From contig SVJH01000004.1 in the NCBI GenBank assembly GCA_015069095.1, positions 48,432 through 112,431 on the forward strand: 64,000 nt of DNA, given 5' to 3'. The notes below the pieces were generated by a model. It saw nothing but the letters and a program-made list of their open reading frames with translations, ran no database searches and was not told the origin of the DNA. The position numbers were made by a program, and so were the translations under genes. This DNA is from Oscillospiraceae bacterium. GTDB taxonomy: Bacteria; Bacillota; Clostridia; UMGS1810. Of the stretch, positions 26,121-35,380 are shown piece by piece. The first letter of the stretch is position 1, and each line of letters begins with the position of its first letter.

Positions 26121-27467
26121 TTAAATAAGTTCTATATATGCCATTGAATATCTTTGTCTTGCGGCAAAGTTTAATGTGATTTCGTTTTCAAAATCACGTT
26201 CCTCAATAAGTGTCATTTTTTCTGACCATTCTCTTTGATTCATAACATATATTTTCATTTTTTTATAGTTTGCGTTTTCAATTTTTATTTTTACGTTAAA
26301 ATCTTCATCATCAGGTTTAACAACAAATATTCCGCCTTCGTTTTCATTTTTTGCCGCACAAACATATAAAGTTGATTCAATATCAAACTCGCCGCTGTCT
26401 ACCTCTTTTCCAAGTTTATAAAGTTTTCCGAAATTTACAAACGACCAATAAGAAGAAAGCGGTATTTTATCTATTGTTATTAACGGATTATAATATGTTG
26501 CACGCCTTAAATCGTAAAGCATCATCATATCAACATCGCTTTTCTGACAAGCTAAAAGACACGCCGCCATAATTACACCTGCACGTTCGTCCTTTTTACC
26601 ATAAACGCCATATGTACTTACAGGGTTCCACTCGTTAAGAATTAACTCTGTATCTTTATAACCTTTTTCATCAAGCCATTTTCTTATAGCATTATTGTAA
26701 TAATAATACTGTCTGAAATCACTTGTATAGCGGTGGTATGAGAAAAAGTCAAGCGGAGAGTTTGTTTCTTTTACAAAATCTATGAAATCATTTGCGTACT
26801 GCATTAAATGATTTGGCCACCAATAATCATCTTCTCTTATAAGCATTTCAAGCGAACACGATGCATATCCACCGATTTTAATTGAATTTCCAAAACATTT
26901 TTTAAGATGAGTTGACGTTACACGATAAAGTTCAAAGTATTCTTCCTTTGTGCCTGTCCACATCTGCGCTCCTTCGGGCTCATTCCATATTTCCCAATAC
27001 TCAATGCCATAGTGAAATCCGTTTGCCCAGCCCTCATTATAATGGCGAATAATATGCTCGCAAATTCTTGCCCATTTTTCAAAATCTTTAGGCGGATGAA
27101 TATAAAGCGGTCTGTCTGTATGATCAATAGATTCACCAAGACGATAAAACGGTTTGCCGCCGGCATCTATTATTGCTTTTATGCATTTATCTGTGCTCGA
27201 AAAATAATATGATTTTTCATCATTTTCATCTGCATCAAAATCAGAAAATATGCAATGTATGTCTACAAACTGGTTCGAACCATATGGGGCCTCTGTATCA
27301 TGAAGACGTGAATATGGTATATTCATTTCTCTGTAATACGGCGAAATATCCCAACTTAAAGTTATTCCTTGCTTTGGTCCGTTATTAACTGCATGCATAG
27401 GTTTAATTTTACCGATTTCTTTTGAAAAATTTACAGTTTTGTTTACTACTTTAATTTCTCTTGGCAT
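26121..27467 (-). CDS. Glycoside hydrolase family 39, beta-xylosidase-like
   Basis: A 448-residue GH39 protein. The acid/base is Glu163 in YWEIWNEPEG and the nucleophile Glu279 in LILNEWNPV; the N-terminal part has GITLSWDISPYYREM and SRLHD, and the C-terminus a small beta domain, as in bacterial beta-xylosidases. There is no signal peptide, so it would act on imported xylo-oligosaccharides. The frame is open to 27515, but that extension crosses the promoter; GAGGTGG lies seven bases before ATG at 27467. It lies directly downstream of the xylanase gene but has its own promoter. Confidence 0.88.
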   Translation of the reverse strand: MPREIKVVNKTVNFSKEIGKIKPMHAVNNGPKQGITLSWDISPYYREMNIPYSRLHDTEAPYGSNQFVDIHCIFSDFDADENDEKSYYFSSTDKCIKAIIDAGGKPFYRLGESIDHTDRPLYIHPPKDFEKWARICEHIIRHYNEGWANGFHYGIEYWEIWNEPEGAQMWTGTKEEYFELYRVTSTHLKKCFGNSIKIGGYASCSLEMLIREDDYWWPNHLMQYANDFIDFVKETNSPLDFFSYHRYTSDFRQYYYYNNAIRKWLDEKGYKDTELILNEWNPVSTYGVYGKKDERAGVIMAACLLACQKSDVDMMMLYDLRRATYYNPLITIDKIPLSSYWSFVNFGKLYKLGKEVDSGEFDIESTLYVCAAKNENEGGIFVVKPDDEDFNVKIKIENANYKKMKIYVMNQREWSEKMTLIEERDFENEITLNFAARQRYSMAYIELI

Positions 27468-27486
27468 TTTAACCACCTCAAAGCAA

Positions 27487-27515
27487 ATTATATCACGCAG
27501 CAAATTCAAATTCAA
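27487..27515 (-). promoter_or_regulatory. Promoter of the GH39 gene
   Basis: TTGAAT (27515-27510), 17-base spacer, TATAAT (27492-27487). The -35 context AGTTGAATTTGA is also found at the GH10 promoter, but the repeated GCAAAAAATGA element is absent here. Confidence 0.72.
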
Positions 27516-27542
27516 CTAAATATTTACGAAACTTTTTCGAAA

Positions 27543-27576
27543 AAAAGACACCTTCAAAAAATGAAGATGCCTTTTT
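27543..27576 (-). terminator. Terminator after GH10
   Basis: AAAGGCATCTTCA pairs with TGAAGGTGTCTTT (one wobble), followed on the minus strand by a long T run, immediately after the GH10 stop. Confidence 0.87.
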
Positions 27577-27579
27577 ATA

Positions 27580-29943
27580 TTAGTCCATAGTAATTACAAT
27601 GTTTTTGTCACTGTCTTTATAAAGTTTAGCAGTAACTGATTTTGTTTTTCCGTTTGCAGTTACTACTATATCGTAGTCGCCAAAATATCCGCGTGTAGAG
27701 AATACGCCGTTTGCGTCGGTTTTTCCTTCTTCTCTTGTCCACCACTTGTTATAAACAAGGTCTTCAAAAACTTTACCCGCAGGACGCAAACTCCAGTTTT
27801 TATCAAATAGAAGTCTTCCACTTCCGTTGTAATCCCACATACCCCAGTTATAAACGCCGTCTAAGTGTTCACAACTGTACATTGCAATAAGAATATCACG
27901 AACAAAGTTACCCTGATAGTCAGGATCAAGTTTTCCACCTGCTAAAAGAACGTCAAATTCTGTAACTTTAAGTTTTTTATCAGGATATCTTTCGCCGAAG
28001 AAGTTTAATGTGTTAAGGAAAATTGTAGGGTCTTTAGGATTTCCCTGGTGGCCTTGAATACCTATACCGTCAAAATCAACGCCTGCTTCTACAGCTTTAT
28101 CTAAAATGTCAACTAAAATGTTATGCGCTCTTGTACCTTCTGACAAATCATTTGTTTCGTTAAAGTACAAATCTGCAGTTGGTGCGGATTCTCTTGCCCA
28201 TGCAAATATTTCTTTAACGCCTTCAATGCCAAGTGTCTGCATAATCCATGTATCGTTTCTTGTCATTTCGTTTATAACATCAAATTCTTGAGCACGGCCT
28301 GCAAAATCTCCGGCTTGTTCATATATATGTGTTTTTATTCTGTTTTTTAGTTTATCGATCTGACCAGAATCACGGTATTCATATACATCAGGCGGTGTAT
28401 GAGAAACTGTACTTGATGAACTTCCAGGTGAGCAGTCCCATACAAGTGTGTGTGATCTAAAGTGTGTAAGACCATTTCTTATTGCCCAATCAAGATTAAA
28501 GTTTGCATTTTCAGGGTCATTTTCATAATAATTCCATTTGTGTCCGCTTTCCATTACAGCACCGTTGAAATATTTTGAAAGATTCTGTCTGTATTTATCG
28601 CCGTTTTCATCATTTTTTATAACGCTTCCGCCGATTGCTGTACCCCATTCAAACTCTGTTTCGTACATATCAAGTTTTATATCAGCATCAGGAATTACAT
28701 TTCCATTTGCATCTTTAACAGTAATTGTTATGTCGCCTTTTCTTACTTTTTCAATACGGTCAAGTGCATCGCGTCTCCACTGTGCGTCTTCTTCCATACC
28801 AGCATAAAACATACTTGTTGGCATATCATCAATAGTGTATGCCTGTCCGAAGTTTACAAGTTCATATCCACCAACATCAATTACCTGAACTGCACGTGAT
28901 GGACGAATATGTAATCTTATTGATTTACCTGCTACTGCTGCAGCAACAGAATAAGGAATATATGTTTTTTTCCATTCTGCATTAAATGTAAATGTATTTT
29001 GAATAGCGGCTTTTTTACCGCTTGATTCTGTTTCCTGAAGTGTTACTTCAACAACACCTTCACCGCTGTCATTTGTACCACCACTTACAAGGCGTGTGTA
29101 AAGCACAAGATATCCAACGTCGCCCACTTCGAATTTTTCTTCCGGTAATATTTCAAGGCAACTTGAATAACTGTTTTTTGGAATACTTGTCGCTGTAAAT
29201 CTTAATGCTTTATCAAAAGGCATTCCATCTACGTTAACAACTTCATATGTAGCATATTCTTCGCCTGAAACTTTTCCACCAATAAAATCTTCTGTTGTTG
29301 CAAGTACTTTTCCACCTGTAAGTTTTGCAACTGCTTTTTCTGGGTCTTCAGGTTGTGGGAAGAAAATCAAATCATTTAAATCAGATGATTTTTCAAACTC
29401 GTTTGGAACAGGTCTTCTTACATTTGCTCCTTCAACATCAGGAATATTTTCATCAATTTTCGCTTTTGCTATTCCATCTTGAACTTTTCTTCCGTCATCG
29501 CAAGCGATATTTGTTGTTTCGCCTCTTTCAACCACAACAGTTTTTGTTTCGTCAATCCAGTCTACTTTTGCTCCCATACTTTCTGAAATAAATCTTACAG
29601 GAACAAGAGTTCTATTGTCAACTATTTTTGCAGGAACATCAAGTGCTACAGCACTGCCGTTTACATATGCTGTTGTATCACCAATTGTAAGTTTAACTTC
29701 TTTGCCAAGTTTTGTTCCGGTAACAGTTTTTGTAGCATCATCCCATTCTACTTTTGCGCCAAGTTTTTCAAAAATGGCTCTCATTGGAACAAGTACTCTG
29801 CCGTTTTCGTTAATAGGCATTACATCAAACTGATAAGGTGCACCATAAATTGTTACACCAATTTTGTTTTCTTGTGCAAACGTTGTTGGTACTAAAGTAA
29901 AAACAATCATAAACACAAGAAAAATTGATAATAGTTTTTTCAT
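27580..29943 (-). CDS. Secreted GH10 endo-1,4-beta-xylanase with copper-amine-oxidase-like N-domains
   Basis: A 787-residue exported xylanase. Signal peptide 1-23 (ending TTFA), then two copies of the copper-amine-oxidase-like stalk domain (about 25-85 and 88-140, NGRVLVPMRAIFE and NRTLVPVRFISE), a binding-like beta domain (about 200-370), and the GH10 barrel (about 395-740). Acid/base is Glu559 in DVINEMT and nucleophile Glu662 in KVTEFDV, 103 residues apart as usual. A short beta domain ends the protein. AAGGAGGAG precedes ATG at 29943. It would open the xylan chain outside the cell; the stalk domains may hold it at the wall (inference). Confidence 0.93.
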   Translation of the reverse strand: MKKLLSIFLVFMIVFTLVPTTFAQENKIGVTIYGAPYQFDVMPINENGRVLVPMRAIFEKLGAKVEWDDATKTVTGTKLGKEVKLTIGDTTAYVNGSAVALDVPAKIVDNRTLVPVRFISESMGAKVDWIDETKTVVVERGETTNIACDDGRKVQDGIAKAKIDENIPDVEGANVRRPVPNEFEKSSDLNDLIFFPQPEDPEKAVAKLTGGKVLATTEDFIGGKVSGEEYATYEVVNVDGMPFDKALRFTATSIPKNSYSSCLEILPEEKFEVGDVGYLVLYTRLVSGGTNDSGEGVVEVTLQETESSGKKAAIQNTFTFNAEWKKTYIPYSVAAAVAGKSIRLHIRPSRAVQVIDVGGYELVNFGQAYTIDDMPTSMFYAGMEEDAQWRRDALDRIEKVRKGDITITVKDANGNVIPDADIKLDMYETEFEWGTAIGGSVIKNDENGDKYRQNLSKYFNGAVMESGHKWNYYENDPENANFNLDWAIRNGLTHFRSHTLVWDCSPGSSSSTVSHTPPDVYEYRDSGQIDKLKNRIKTHIYEQAGDFAGRAQEFDVINEMTRNDTWIMQTLGIEGVKEIFAWARESAPTADLYFNETNDLSEGTRAHNILVDILDKAVEAGVDFDGIGIQGHQGNPKDPTIFLNTLNFFGERYPDKKLKVTEFDVLLAGGKLDPDYQGNFVRDILIAMYSCEHLDGVYNWGMWDYNGSGRLLFDKNWSLRPAGKVFEDLVYNKWWTREEGKTDANGVFSTRGYFGDYDIVVTANGKTKSVTAKLYKDSDKNIVITMD

Positions 29944-29974
29944 ATTTTTCTCCTCCTTAATAAAATGCACATTT

Positions 29975-30047
29975 ATTATATCATACATTTTAAATCAAAT
30001 TCAACTCATTTTTTGCTTATTATGTTATAAAATATATTCATTTTTTG
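29975..30047 (-). promoter_or_regulatory. GH10 promoter with paired GCAAAAAATGA operators
   Basis: TTGAAT (30004-29999), 18-base spacer, TATAAT (29980-29975). Direct repeats CAAAAAATGA lie at 30015-30006 and 30047-30038, 32 bases apart; the proximal copy abuts the -35 box. The distal copy shares the longer sequence AGGCAAAAAATGAATAT with the distal site of the HAD-GH3 operon. Confidence 0.65.
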
Positions 30048-30073
30048 CCTACTGATTATATTTTTGTTTATAT

Positions 30074-30102
30074 TTGATTTTTTTAAAATAATATGGTAAA
30101 AT
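30074..30102 (+). promoter_or_regulatory. Promoter of nfo
   Basis: TTGATT (30074-30079), 17-base spacer, TAAAAT (30097-30102), about 30 bases before ATG and divergent from the GH10 promoter. Confidence 0.65.
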
Positions 30103-30132
30103 AATAAAAAACAATATTAGGAGAATTTAATT

Positions 30133-30966
30133 ATGTTTACTATAGGATGTCATCTTTCTGCCTCAAAAGGATTTTTAAATATGGGAAAGGAAGCAAAACA
30201 AATTGGCGCAAACACTTTTCAGTTTTTTACAAGAAATCCACGTGGCGGTGCCGCAAAAGCGATTGATGAAAATGATGTTAAAGCATACCACGAGTTTGCA
30301 AAGGAAAATGGTATAAATATAATACTTGCACATGCACCATATACACTTAACGCCTGTGCCGCAGATGAAAGAATAAGAGAATTTGCTTTTAATACAATGG
30401 TTGACGATTTAAAACGTATGGAATATGTACCGGGCAACCTTTATAATTTTCATCCTGGCAGCCATGTTCAACAAGGCGCAGATGTGGGTATTAAACTTAT
30501 AAGTGAAATGCTAAACAAAATACTTACAAAAGAGCAAACAACTACTGTACTTCTTGAAACTATGTCAGGAAAAGGAAGCGAAGTAGGAAGAAGTTTTAAT
30601 GAAATTGCCGAAATAATAAGCAAAGTTGAACTTAACGAAAAACTTGGTGTTTGTCTTGATACATGCCATGTTTTTGACGGAGGCTATGATGTAGTAAATA
30701 ACCTTGACAGCGTACTTGAAGAGTTTGACAAAATAGTTGGCCTACAAAGACTTAAGGCTATTCACATAAACGATAGTATGCACGGATTTGAAAGCCATAA
30801 AGACAGACACGCAAAAATTGGCGAAGGTAAAATTGGTATTGACGCAATGGAAAGAATAATAAATCATCCTTCACTTAAAAACTTGCCGTTTTATCTTGAA
30901 ACACCAAACGAACTTGACGGATATCAAAAGGAAATTGAAATATTAAAGGGATTATATAAAAATTAA
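30133..30966 (+). CDS. nfo: Endonuclease IV (AP endonuclease)
   Basis: A 277-residue class II AP endonuclease that nicks 5' to abasic sites in base excision repair. Metal-binding family segments are GCHLSAS near residue 5, FFTRNPRGG near 35, LAHAPY near 65, NFHPGSH near 103, LLETMSGKG near 140, [15 protein letters not shown] near 173, [22 protein letters not shown] near 215 and a C-terminal LETP. All are intact. ATTAGGAG precedes ATG at 30133. It is monocistronic, with a terminator at 30965-30989. Confidence 0.97.
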   Translation: MFTIGCHLSASKGFLNMGKEAKQIGANTFQFFTRNPRGGAAKAIDENDVKAYHEFAKENGINIILAHAPYTLNACAADERIREFAFNTMVDDLKRMEYVPGNLYNFHPGSHVQQGADVGIKLISEMLNKILTKEQTTTVLLETMSGKGSEVGRSFNEIAEIISKVELNEKLGVCLDTCHVFDGGYDVVNNLDSVLEEFDKIVGLQRLKAIHINDSMHGFESHKDRHAKIGEGKIGIDAMERIINHPSLKNLPFYLETPNELDGYQKEIEILKGLYKN

Positions 30967-30989
30967 AGGGTGGCATATGCCACCCTTTT
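30965..30989. terminator. Bidirectional terminator, nfo / DUF6062
   Basis: A palindrome AAAGGGTGGCA/TGCCACCCTTT with an AT loop, overlapping the stop codons of two convergent genes and with A and T tails on both sides. Confidence 0.88.
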
Positions 30990-31725
30990 ATTCGTCTTTA
31001 TAACTGTACGAAACTATTTTTTCTGTACTTCTTTTTACTGCATCTTTTGAATTTTTCCATGGTTCATCTTTAAATCTATAATCAAATTTTTTTGTAAACC
31101 ACTTAACATCTTCATCTACTCTTGCAAAGTTCTCAATTTCAAGTTTATAGAGGTCTTTTACAAATTTATAAAGCACCTCACCGCTAAGGTCTTCTGCGGC
31201 ATATTTTAAAATTTCGTTAAAATGTTTTATACAAAATCCTTTTGATGAGAAAAATTTATTATAAAAATCAGGTTCTGTTTTTATTAAGAAAATAAGATTT
31301 TTCATAAACACATCCATAATGTGATTATGTCTTTCGCAGATTGCACATTTTTTATTTAACTCATCAAAATATTCCGTCTGTTTTTTAAGTTCATCTTTTA
31401 GTGCGTCCGACTTTTTAAATAACTTTTTTTGAGCGTCGGGAATTTTTTTATCAAACTCTTTTAAAGTCTTTAAAATTTCATCCATATGGGTTTCTGTAAC
31501 AAGTGCAAGCGGAAGTTTTTCTGTCATATCCATAAGTTTTAAATAATGATGTTTGCAAAACCCTTTTTCATTTGTAATAAGCCTTGCATCAGGCTCCATC
31601 ATACTCGCACCAAGCGTATAATCCAAAAGTTTTTGCTCTTCGTCCTTTTCAAATAGACAAACTGGACACTCACATTCTTTTTCGAACGCCTCATTTATTG
31701 GAATTGTATATATTCTTTCTTTCAT
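30988..31725 (-). CDS. DUF6062 family protein
   Basis: A 245-residue soluble protein beginning MKERIYTIPINEAFEKECECPVC. It has two Cys/His clusters, CPVCLFEKDEE near 20 with FCKHHY near 56, and CAICERHNH near 125 with FCIKHF near 162, suggesting two bound metals in a duplicated arrangement, joined by helices. I recognise the family as the clostridial DUF6062, without known function. AAAGGAG precedes ATG at 31725. It ends at the convergent nfo terminator and lies 11 bases after comF, so it is probably co-transcribed with comF and recD2. Confidence 0.82.
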   Translation of the reverse strand: MKERIYTIPINEAFEKECECPVCLFEKDEEQKLLDYTLGASMMEPDARLITNEKGFCKHHYLKLMDMTEKLPLALVTETHMDEILKTLKEFDKKIPDAQKKLFKKSDALKDELKKQTEYFDELNKKCAICERHNHIMDVFMKNLIFLIKTEPDFYNKFFSSKGFCIKHFNEILKYAAEDLSGEVLYKFVKDLYKLEIENFARVDEDVKWFTKKFDYRFKDEPWKNSKDAVKRSTEKIVSYSYKDE

Positions 31726-31736
31726 TTTTATCTCCT

Positions 31737-32408
31737 TTAATCGTTAAATTCTGCGCTGAAAACACATGCACAATATACTGCATTTGCTCCGTACATTTTG
31801 AGAATTTTTGAGCATTCATTTATTGTTGCACCTGTTGTATAAATATCGTCTACAAGTATTATATTTTTTCCTATTATATCATAATTCTCGTTAAATATGT
31901 AACTTCCTCTTACTATTTTTCGTCTCATTTTTGCAGTAAGTTTACTTAAAGGTTTTGTATTTTTTATTTTTATAATCATATCATCATAATACGGTATATT
32001 TACAAAATTTGAAAGAATATTTGCAATAAGACCCGACTGATTATATCCTCTTTCTGCAAGTCTTTCTTTGCTAAGCGGTACACTTGTTATGCAAAAAGAT
32101 GACATATAGTCTTTTTCATCTTTTATTTTTTCGTAAATCATTGATGCATATGTATCTTTATAATATTTTAAATTTGAAAACTTGTATTTTAAAAATCTTT
32201 TTCTTTGTGTTCCTTTATAATACATAGTACATATCATTTTTTCAAAAAACTTCTTTTCAAATTGACGCGGCGAAATATATTTTATATACGCTTTTTTGTT
32301 ACATTCATCGCAAAGGCATATTTCATACTGAGTATCGAGTTTCTTTGCGCAATATACACACTTTTTAGGAAATAGTATATCAAGTATTTTACTGAATATT
32401 CTTCGCAT
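31737..32408 (-). CDS. ComF family phosphoribosyltransferase-like protein
   Basis: A 223-residue ComF-type protein, in Bacillus linked to DNA uptake. The N-terminus has a four-Cys zinc finger (CVYC...CLCDEC). The central SVPLSKERLAERGYNQS is the family hallmark, and a PRPP-type loop ILVDDIYTTGAT lies near residue 183. It begins one base after the recD2 stop with GGTAGGTA upstream. Association with a RecD2 helicase suggests DNA processing or uptake, although no other competence genes are in the window. Confidence 0.9.
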   Translation of the reverse strand: MRRIFSKILDILFPKKCVYCAKKLDTQYEICLCDECNKKAYIKYISPRQFEKKFFEKMICTMYYKGTQRKRFLKYKFSNLKYYKDTYASMIYEKIKDEKDYMSSFCITSVPLSKERLAERGYNQSGLIANILSNFVNIPYYDDMIIKIKNTKPLSKLTAKMRRKIVRGSYIFNENYDIIGKNIILVDDIYTTGATINECSKILKMYGANAVYCACVFSAEFND

Positions 32409-32409
32409 T

Positions 32410-34614
32410 TTACCTACCTATTACAAATAGTTTTTCTTTAAGACCTGAGTATCTTGTAAGTTGTTTATCGTTTTCTATCATTTTTTTGATAATTCTTTCA
32501 CTTCCGACAAGAACAACAAGATTTTTAGCACGAGTAACTGCAGTATAAAAAAGATTTCTGTTTATAAGCATATATGGACCGTCATATACTGGAATTATTA
32601 CGCAGTCAAATTCACTTCCCTGACTTTTATGAACAGTTATTGCATAAGCAAGTTCAATCTGGTCAAGTTCTTTAAAATCGTATGATACTTTTTTATCGTC
32701 ATATATAACATCAATAGTTTTTAAAAGCAAATTTATACTGCCAATGTATCCTACATCGCCATTAAAAACACCACTACCTTCTTCGCCTGTATAAATGTTT
32801 TGCCACTCTATGTCATAGTTGTTTTTAATCTGCATTACTTTGTCGCCTTCGCGAAAAACTATGTCAGAATATTCCTTTTCTGCCTTACCTCTTTGCGGAG
32901 GATTTATTTTTTCCTGCATCAAATTATTTAAATTATTTATTCCCGCAATTCCCTTTTTGTATGGAGACAAAACTTGAATATCTGATGCTTTTATATCATA
33001 TTTTTGCGGAAGTTTTTCGAGGCACAAGGAAAGTATATAATCTGCCCCTCTTTGTGCATTTTCGATAGATGCAAAAAAGAAATCTGTGTTTTCTCCGTTT
33101 GAAACAGGCATCTCTCCCTTGTTTATTTTATGAGCATTAACAACTATCATACTTTTTTCAGCTTGTCTGAAAATTTCTGTAAGACGAATTACCTTTATAA
33201 TTCCGCTTTGAATTATATCATCAAGAACGTTACCAGGTCCTACTGACGGAAGCTGATTTGTATCGCCAACCATAATAAGACGCGCTCCATGATTTATTGC
33301 TTTTAAAAGCCCTTGCATAAGCGTAATATCCACCATTGACATTTCATCAACGATTATAATATCATATCCTAAAGGATTTGATTCGTCTGAGCAAAATGTT
33401 ACTTCATCATTATCTGTATAGTCTACTCCTAAAAGACGATGAATTGTTTTTGCTTCGCTTTGGCACACCTGACTCATTCTTTTTGCTGCACGTCCTGTTG
33501 GTGCAGTAAGTGCTACTTTAAGACCTTTTTCCTCCATAATGGAAATTATAGTGTTTATTATTGTAGTTTTACCAGTACCAGGGCCACCAGTAATAACAAG
33601 CGCACCATTTTTTACTGCATTTATTACTGCTTCTTTTTGGAGAGTTGCAAGATTTATTTTTTGCAGTTTTTCAAATCTTTCTATATCTTTTAATATTCTT
33701 TCATCATCTTCGTCAAATCTTAGATGTGCAAATTCAACAAGTCGTTTTGCAACATATTGCTCCGCAAAATAATGTCTGTAATGATAAATCCTTTTTTGAC
33801 CATCAACAACTTCGTCTACAATAACTGCATCATCAAGTAAAAGTTCAATGGCGTCTTTTACTTTATCTAAGTCAACATTTAAAAGTTTTGAAGACATATC
33901 AACAAGCGTTTCATAAGGTAGAAATGTATGTCCAAACTGCGTATTGTATTTTAAAGTATACAAAGTACCAGATTTTATTCTGTATTTATTATCTTTTTCA
34001 ATGCCCATTTTTATAGCGGCATCATCCGCAGTCTTAAATCCTATGCCTTCTATTTCTTCAACTAAAACATACGGATTCTTTTTTATTATATCCTGCGACA
34101 TAGGACCAAATCTTTTATATATTTTTGCAGCCATATTTACGCTTATATTATATTTTTGCAAAAACATAATAAGCGTTGTTGCACCCATTTGTTCAATGTA
34201 ACTTTGTTGTATTTCAACTGCTTTTTTTGCACTTATTCCACGAATAATTCTAAGCTCCATAGGTGAAGTTTCAATTATTTTAAGTGAGTCTTTACCGAAT
34301 GTTTCAACAATTCTTTTTGCTGTTTTTTCTCTTATACCTTTAATAATTCCTGAACTTAAGTATTTTTGTATTGCATCTTCGCTTTGGGGAATTTCTTTTT
34401 CAAATATTTCAATTTTAAACTGCTCGCCATAAACATTATGTTTTGTCCACGTGCCGCTCGCATTTATGATATCTCCTTCGTTAATACCAACAAGATATCC
34501 AGTTGCAACAACGACTTCATCTTTTGTTTCAATTTCACAAACAGTGTAGCCGTTATCTTCATTTTTGTATATAATGTTTACTACTTCTCCCAAAATTTTT
34601 ATAAGTTCATTCAT
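32410..34614 (-). CDS. recD2: RecD2 family ATP-dependent DNA helicase
   Basis: A 734-residue SF1B 5'-3' helicase of the RecD2/TraA type, which works without RecBC. The N-terminal OB-like domain (GYTVCEIETKD, ATGYL) is followed by helix-hairpin-helix segments (about 75-210, IKGIREKTAKRIVETFG, VEEIEGIGFKTADDAA). Walker A ITGGPGTGKTT has its Lys near 349; Walker B is IIVDEMSMVD; later motifs are GDTNQLPSVGPG, TEIFRQ and AITVHKSQGSEFD. In frame TTG precedes ATG; AAGGTG is better spaced for ATG at 34614. Likely cotranscribed with comF. Confidence 0.94.
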   Translation of the reverse strand: MNELIKILGEVVNIIYKNEDNGYTVCEIETKDEVVVATGYLVGINEGDIINASGTWTKHNVYGEQFKIEIFEKEIPQSEDAIQKYLSSGIIKGIREKTAKRIVETFGKDSLKIIETSPMELRIIRGISAKKAVEIQQSYIEQMGATTLIMFLQKYNISVNMAAKIYKRFGPMSQDIIKKNPYVLVEEIEGIGFKTADDAAIKMGIEKDNKYRIKSGTLYTLKYNTQFGHTFLPYETLVDMSSKLLNVDLDKVKDAIELLLDDAVIVDEVVDGQKRIYHYRHYFAEQYVAKRLVEFAHLRFDEDDERILKDIERFEKLQKINLATLQKEAVINAVKNGALVITGGPGTGKTTIINTIISIMEEKGLKVALTAPTGRAAKRMSQVCQSEAKTIHRLLGVDYTDNDEVTFCSDESNPLGYDIIIVDEMSMVDITLMQGLLKAINHGARLIMVGDTNQLPSVGPGNVLDDIIQSGIIKVIRLTEIFRQAEKSMIVVNAHKINKGEMPVSNGENTDFFFASIENAQRGADYILSLCLEKLPQKYDIKASDIQVLSPYKKGIAGINNLNNLMQEKINPPQRGKAEKEYSDIVFREGDKVMQIKNNYDIEWQNIYTGEEGSGVFNGDVGYIGSINLLLKTIDVIYDDKKVSYDFKELDQIELAYAITVHKSQGSEFDCVIIPVYDGPYMLINRNLFYTAVTRAKNLVVLVGSERIIKKMIENDKQLTRYSGLKEKLFVIGR

Positions 34615-34632
34615 CAAATTTCACCTTTATAT

Positions 34633-35265
34633 TTATTCTGATAGCCAAAGTGGAATGTCTTTAAGTTTAGACCAGATAAAATTGCCAAGATTTTCTCCAC
34701 CAAGATTATTAAGATGTATATTGTCAACCTGATATTTTTTACCCTTTACTCTTGCATATCCAAAACCTGATTCGCAAAACACATTTATAACAGGGACCGA
34801 ATTAAGACGTGCAACCTGTTCTATTTTATTTGCAAATTCAAATTGTGTTATACCACGGCTTTCTACTATATTCTCAGGAGGTTTATCGTTTGAACCAACC
34901 ATAATGATAACAACAATCTGTGCATTTGTATTTTCCTGAAGGTATCTTATGCACTGGTTAAAACACCCGCAAAAAGAGTTGTCGTCTGTATCGTAAATAT
35001 CGCCAACAATTGCTCCTTCATTCGGTAAAACTTCAAGCGTAATAAGATCTGCTTTATCTTTTCCATCATCCAAAGACATTACCTTAGTTTTTACATTACC
35101 TTTTCCGTATCCGTCAGGTGTTAAGCATCCTCCAGGAATGCCGTTATTTACAACTTTTAAACCAGAAAGTTTTTCAACAACCGGTACAAACTTACCTTGT
35201 TTAATGCTGGTCATACTTGTTCCGTATGCATACCAAAGTTTACCTTCCCAGTGATTTTTAATCAT
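34633..35265 (-). CDS. SGNH/GDSL-family hydrolase
   Basis: A 210-residue single-domain SGNH hydrolase without signal peptide. Block I is YAYGTSMTS (Ser near residue 17), block III IIMVGSNDKPP with the Asn, and block V VDNIHLNNLGG with Asp/His near 190. Intracellular members often deacylate sugars or lipids; here it might take off acetyl groups from imported oligosaccharides, but the neighbouring genes are not glycan genes. GGGAGG precedes ATG at 35265. Gap to recD2 is 18 bases, so it may head that operon. Confidence 0.85.
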   Translation of the reverse strand: MIKNHWEGKLWYAYGTSMTSIKQGKFVPVVEKLSGLKVVNNGIPGGCLTPDGYGKGNVKTKVMSLDDGKDKADLITLEVLPNEGAIVGDIYDTDDNSFCGCFNQCIRYLQENTNAQIVVIIMVGSNDKPPENIVESRGITQFEFANKIEQVARLNSVPVINVFCESGFGYARVKGKKYQVDNIHLNNLGGENLGNFIWSKLKDIPLWLSE

Positions 35266-35306
35266 ATTATGCCTCCCATTTTAGTTAAAACAATACTATT
35301 CTTTCG

Positions 35307-35342
35307 ACAATATTTATATAAAGACTGTATAATCTAGATGCC
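35307..35342. repeat. Imperfect direct repeat, left copy, flanking the PHP gene
   Basis: About 35 bases, aligned with 36245-36279: 24 of 35 positions match, with a shared core TATAAA.ACTGTA and a perfect AGATGCC end. The two copies bracket the 35381-36220 gene, whose base composition differs from its surroundings. Confidence 0.45.
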
Positions 35343-35350
35343 AATAATTT

Positions 35351-35372
35351 GAACGATATACTCACATCGTTC
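35351..35372 (-). terminator. Hairpin after the PHP gene
   Basis: GAACGAT pairs with ATCGTTC around an eight-base loop, nine bases past the PHP stop. No T tract follows, so termination is uncertain. Confidence 0.4.
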
Positions 35373-35380
35373 GTACTGCG

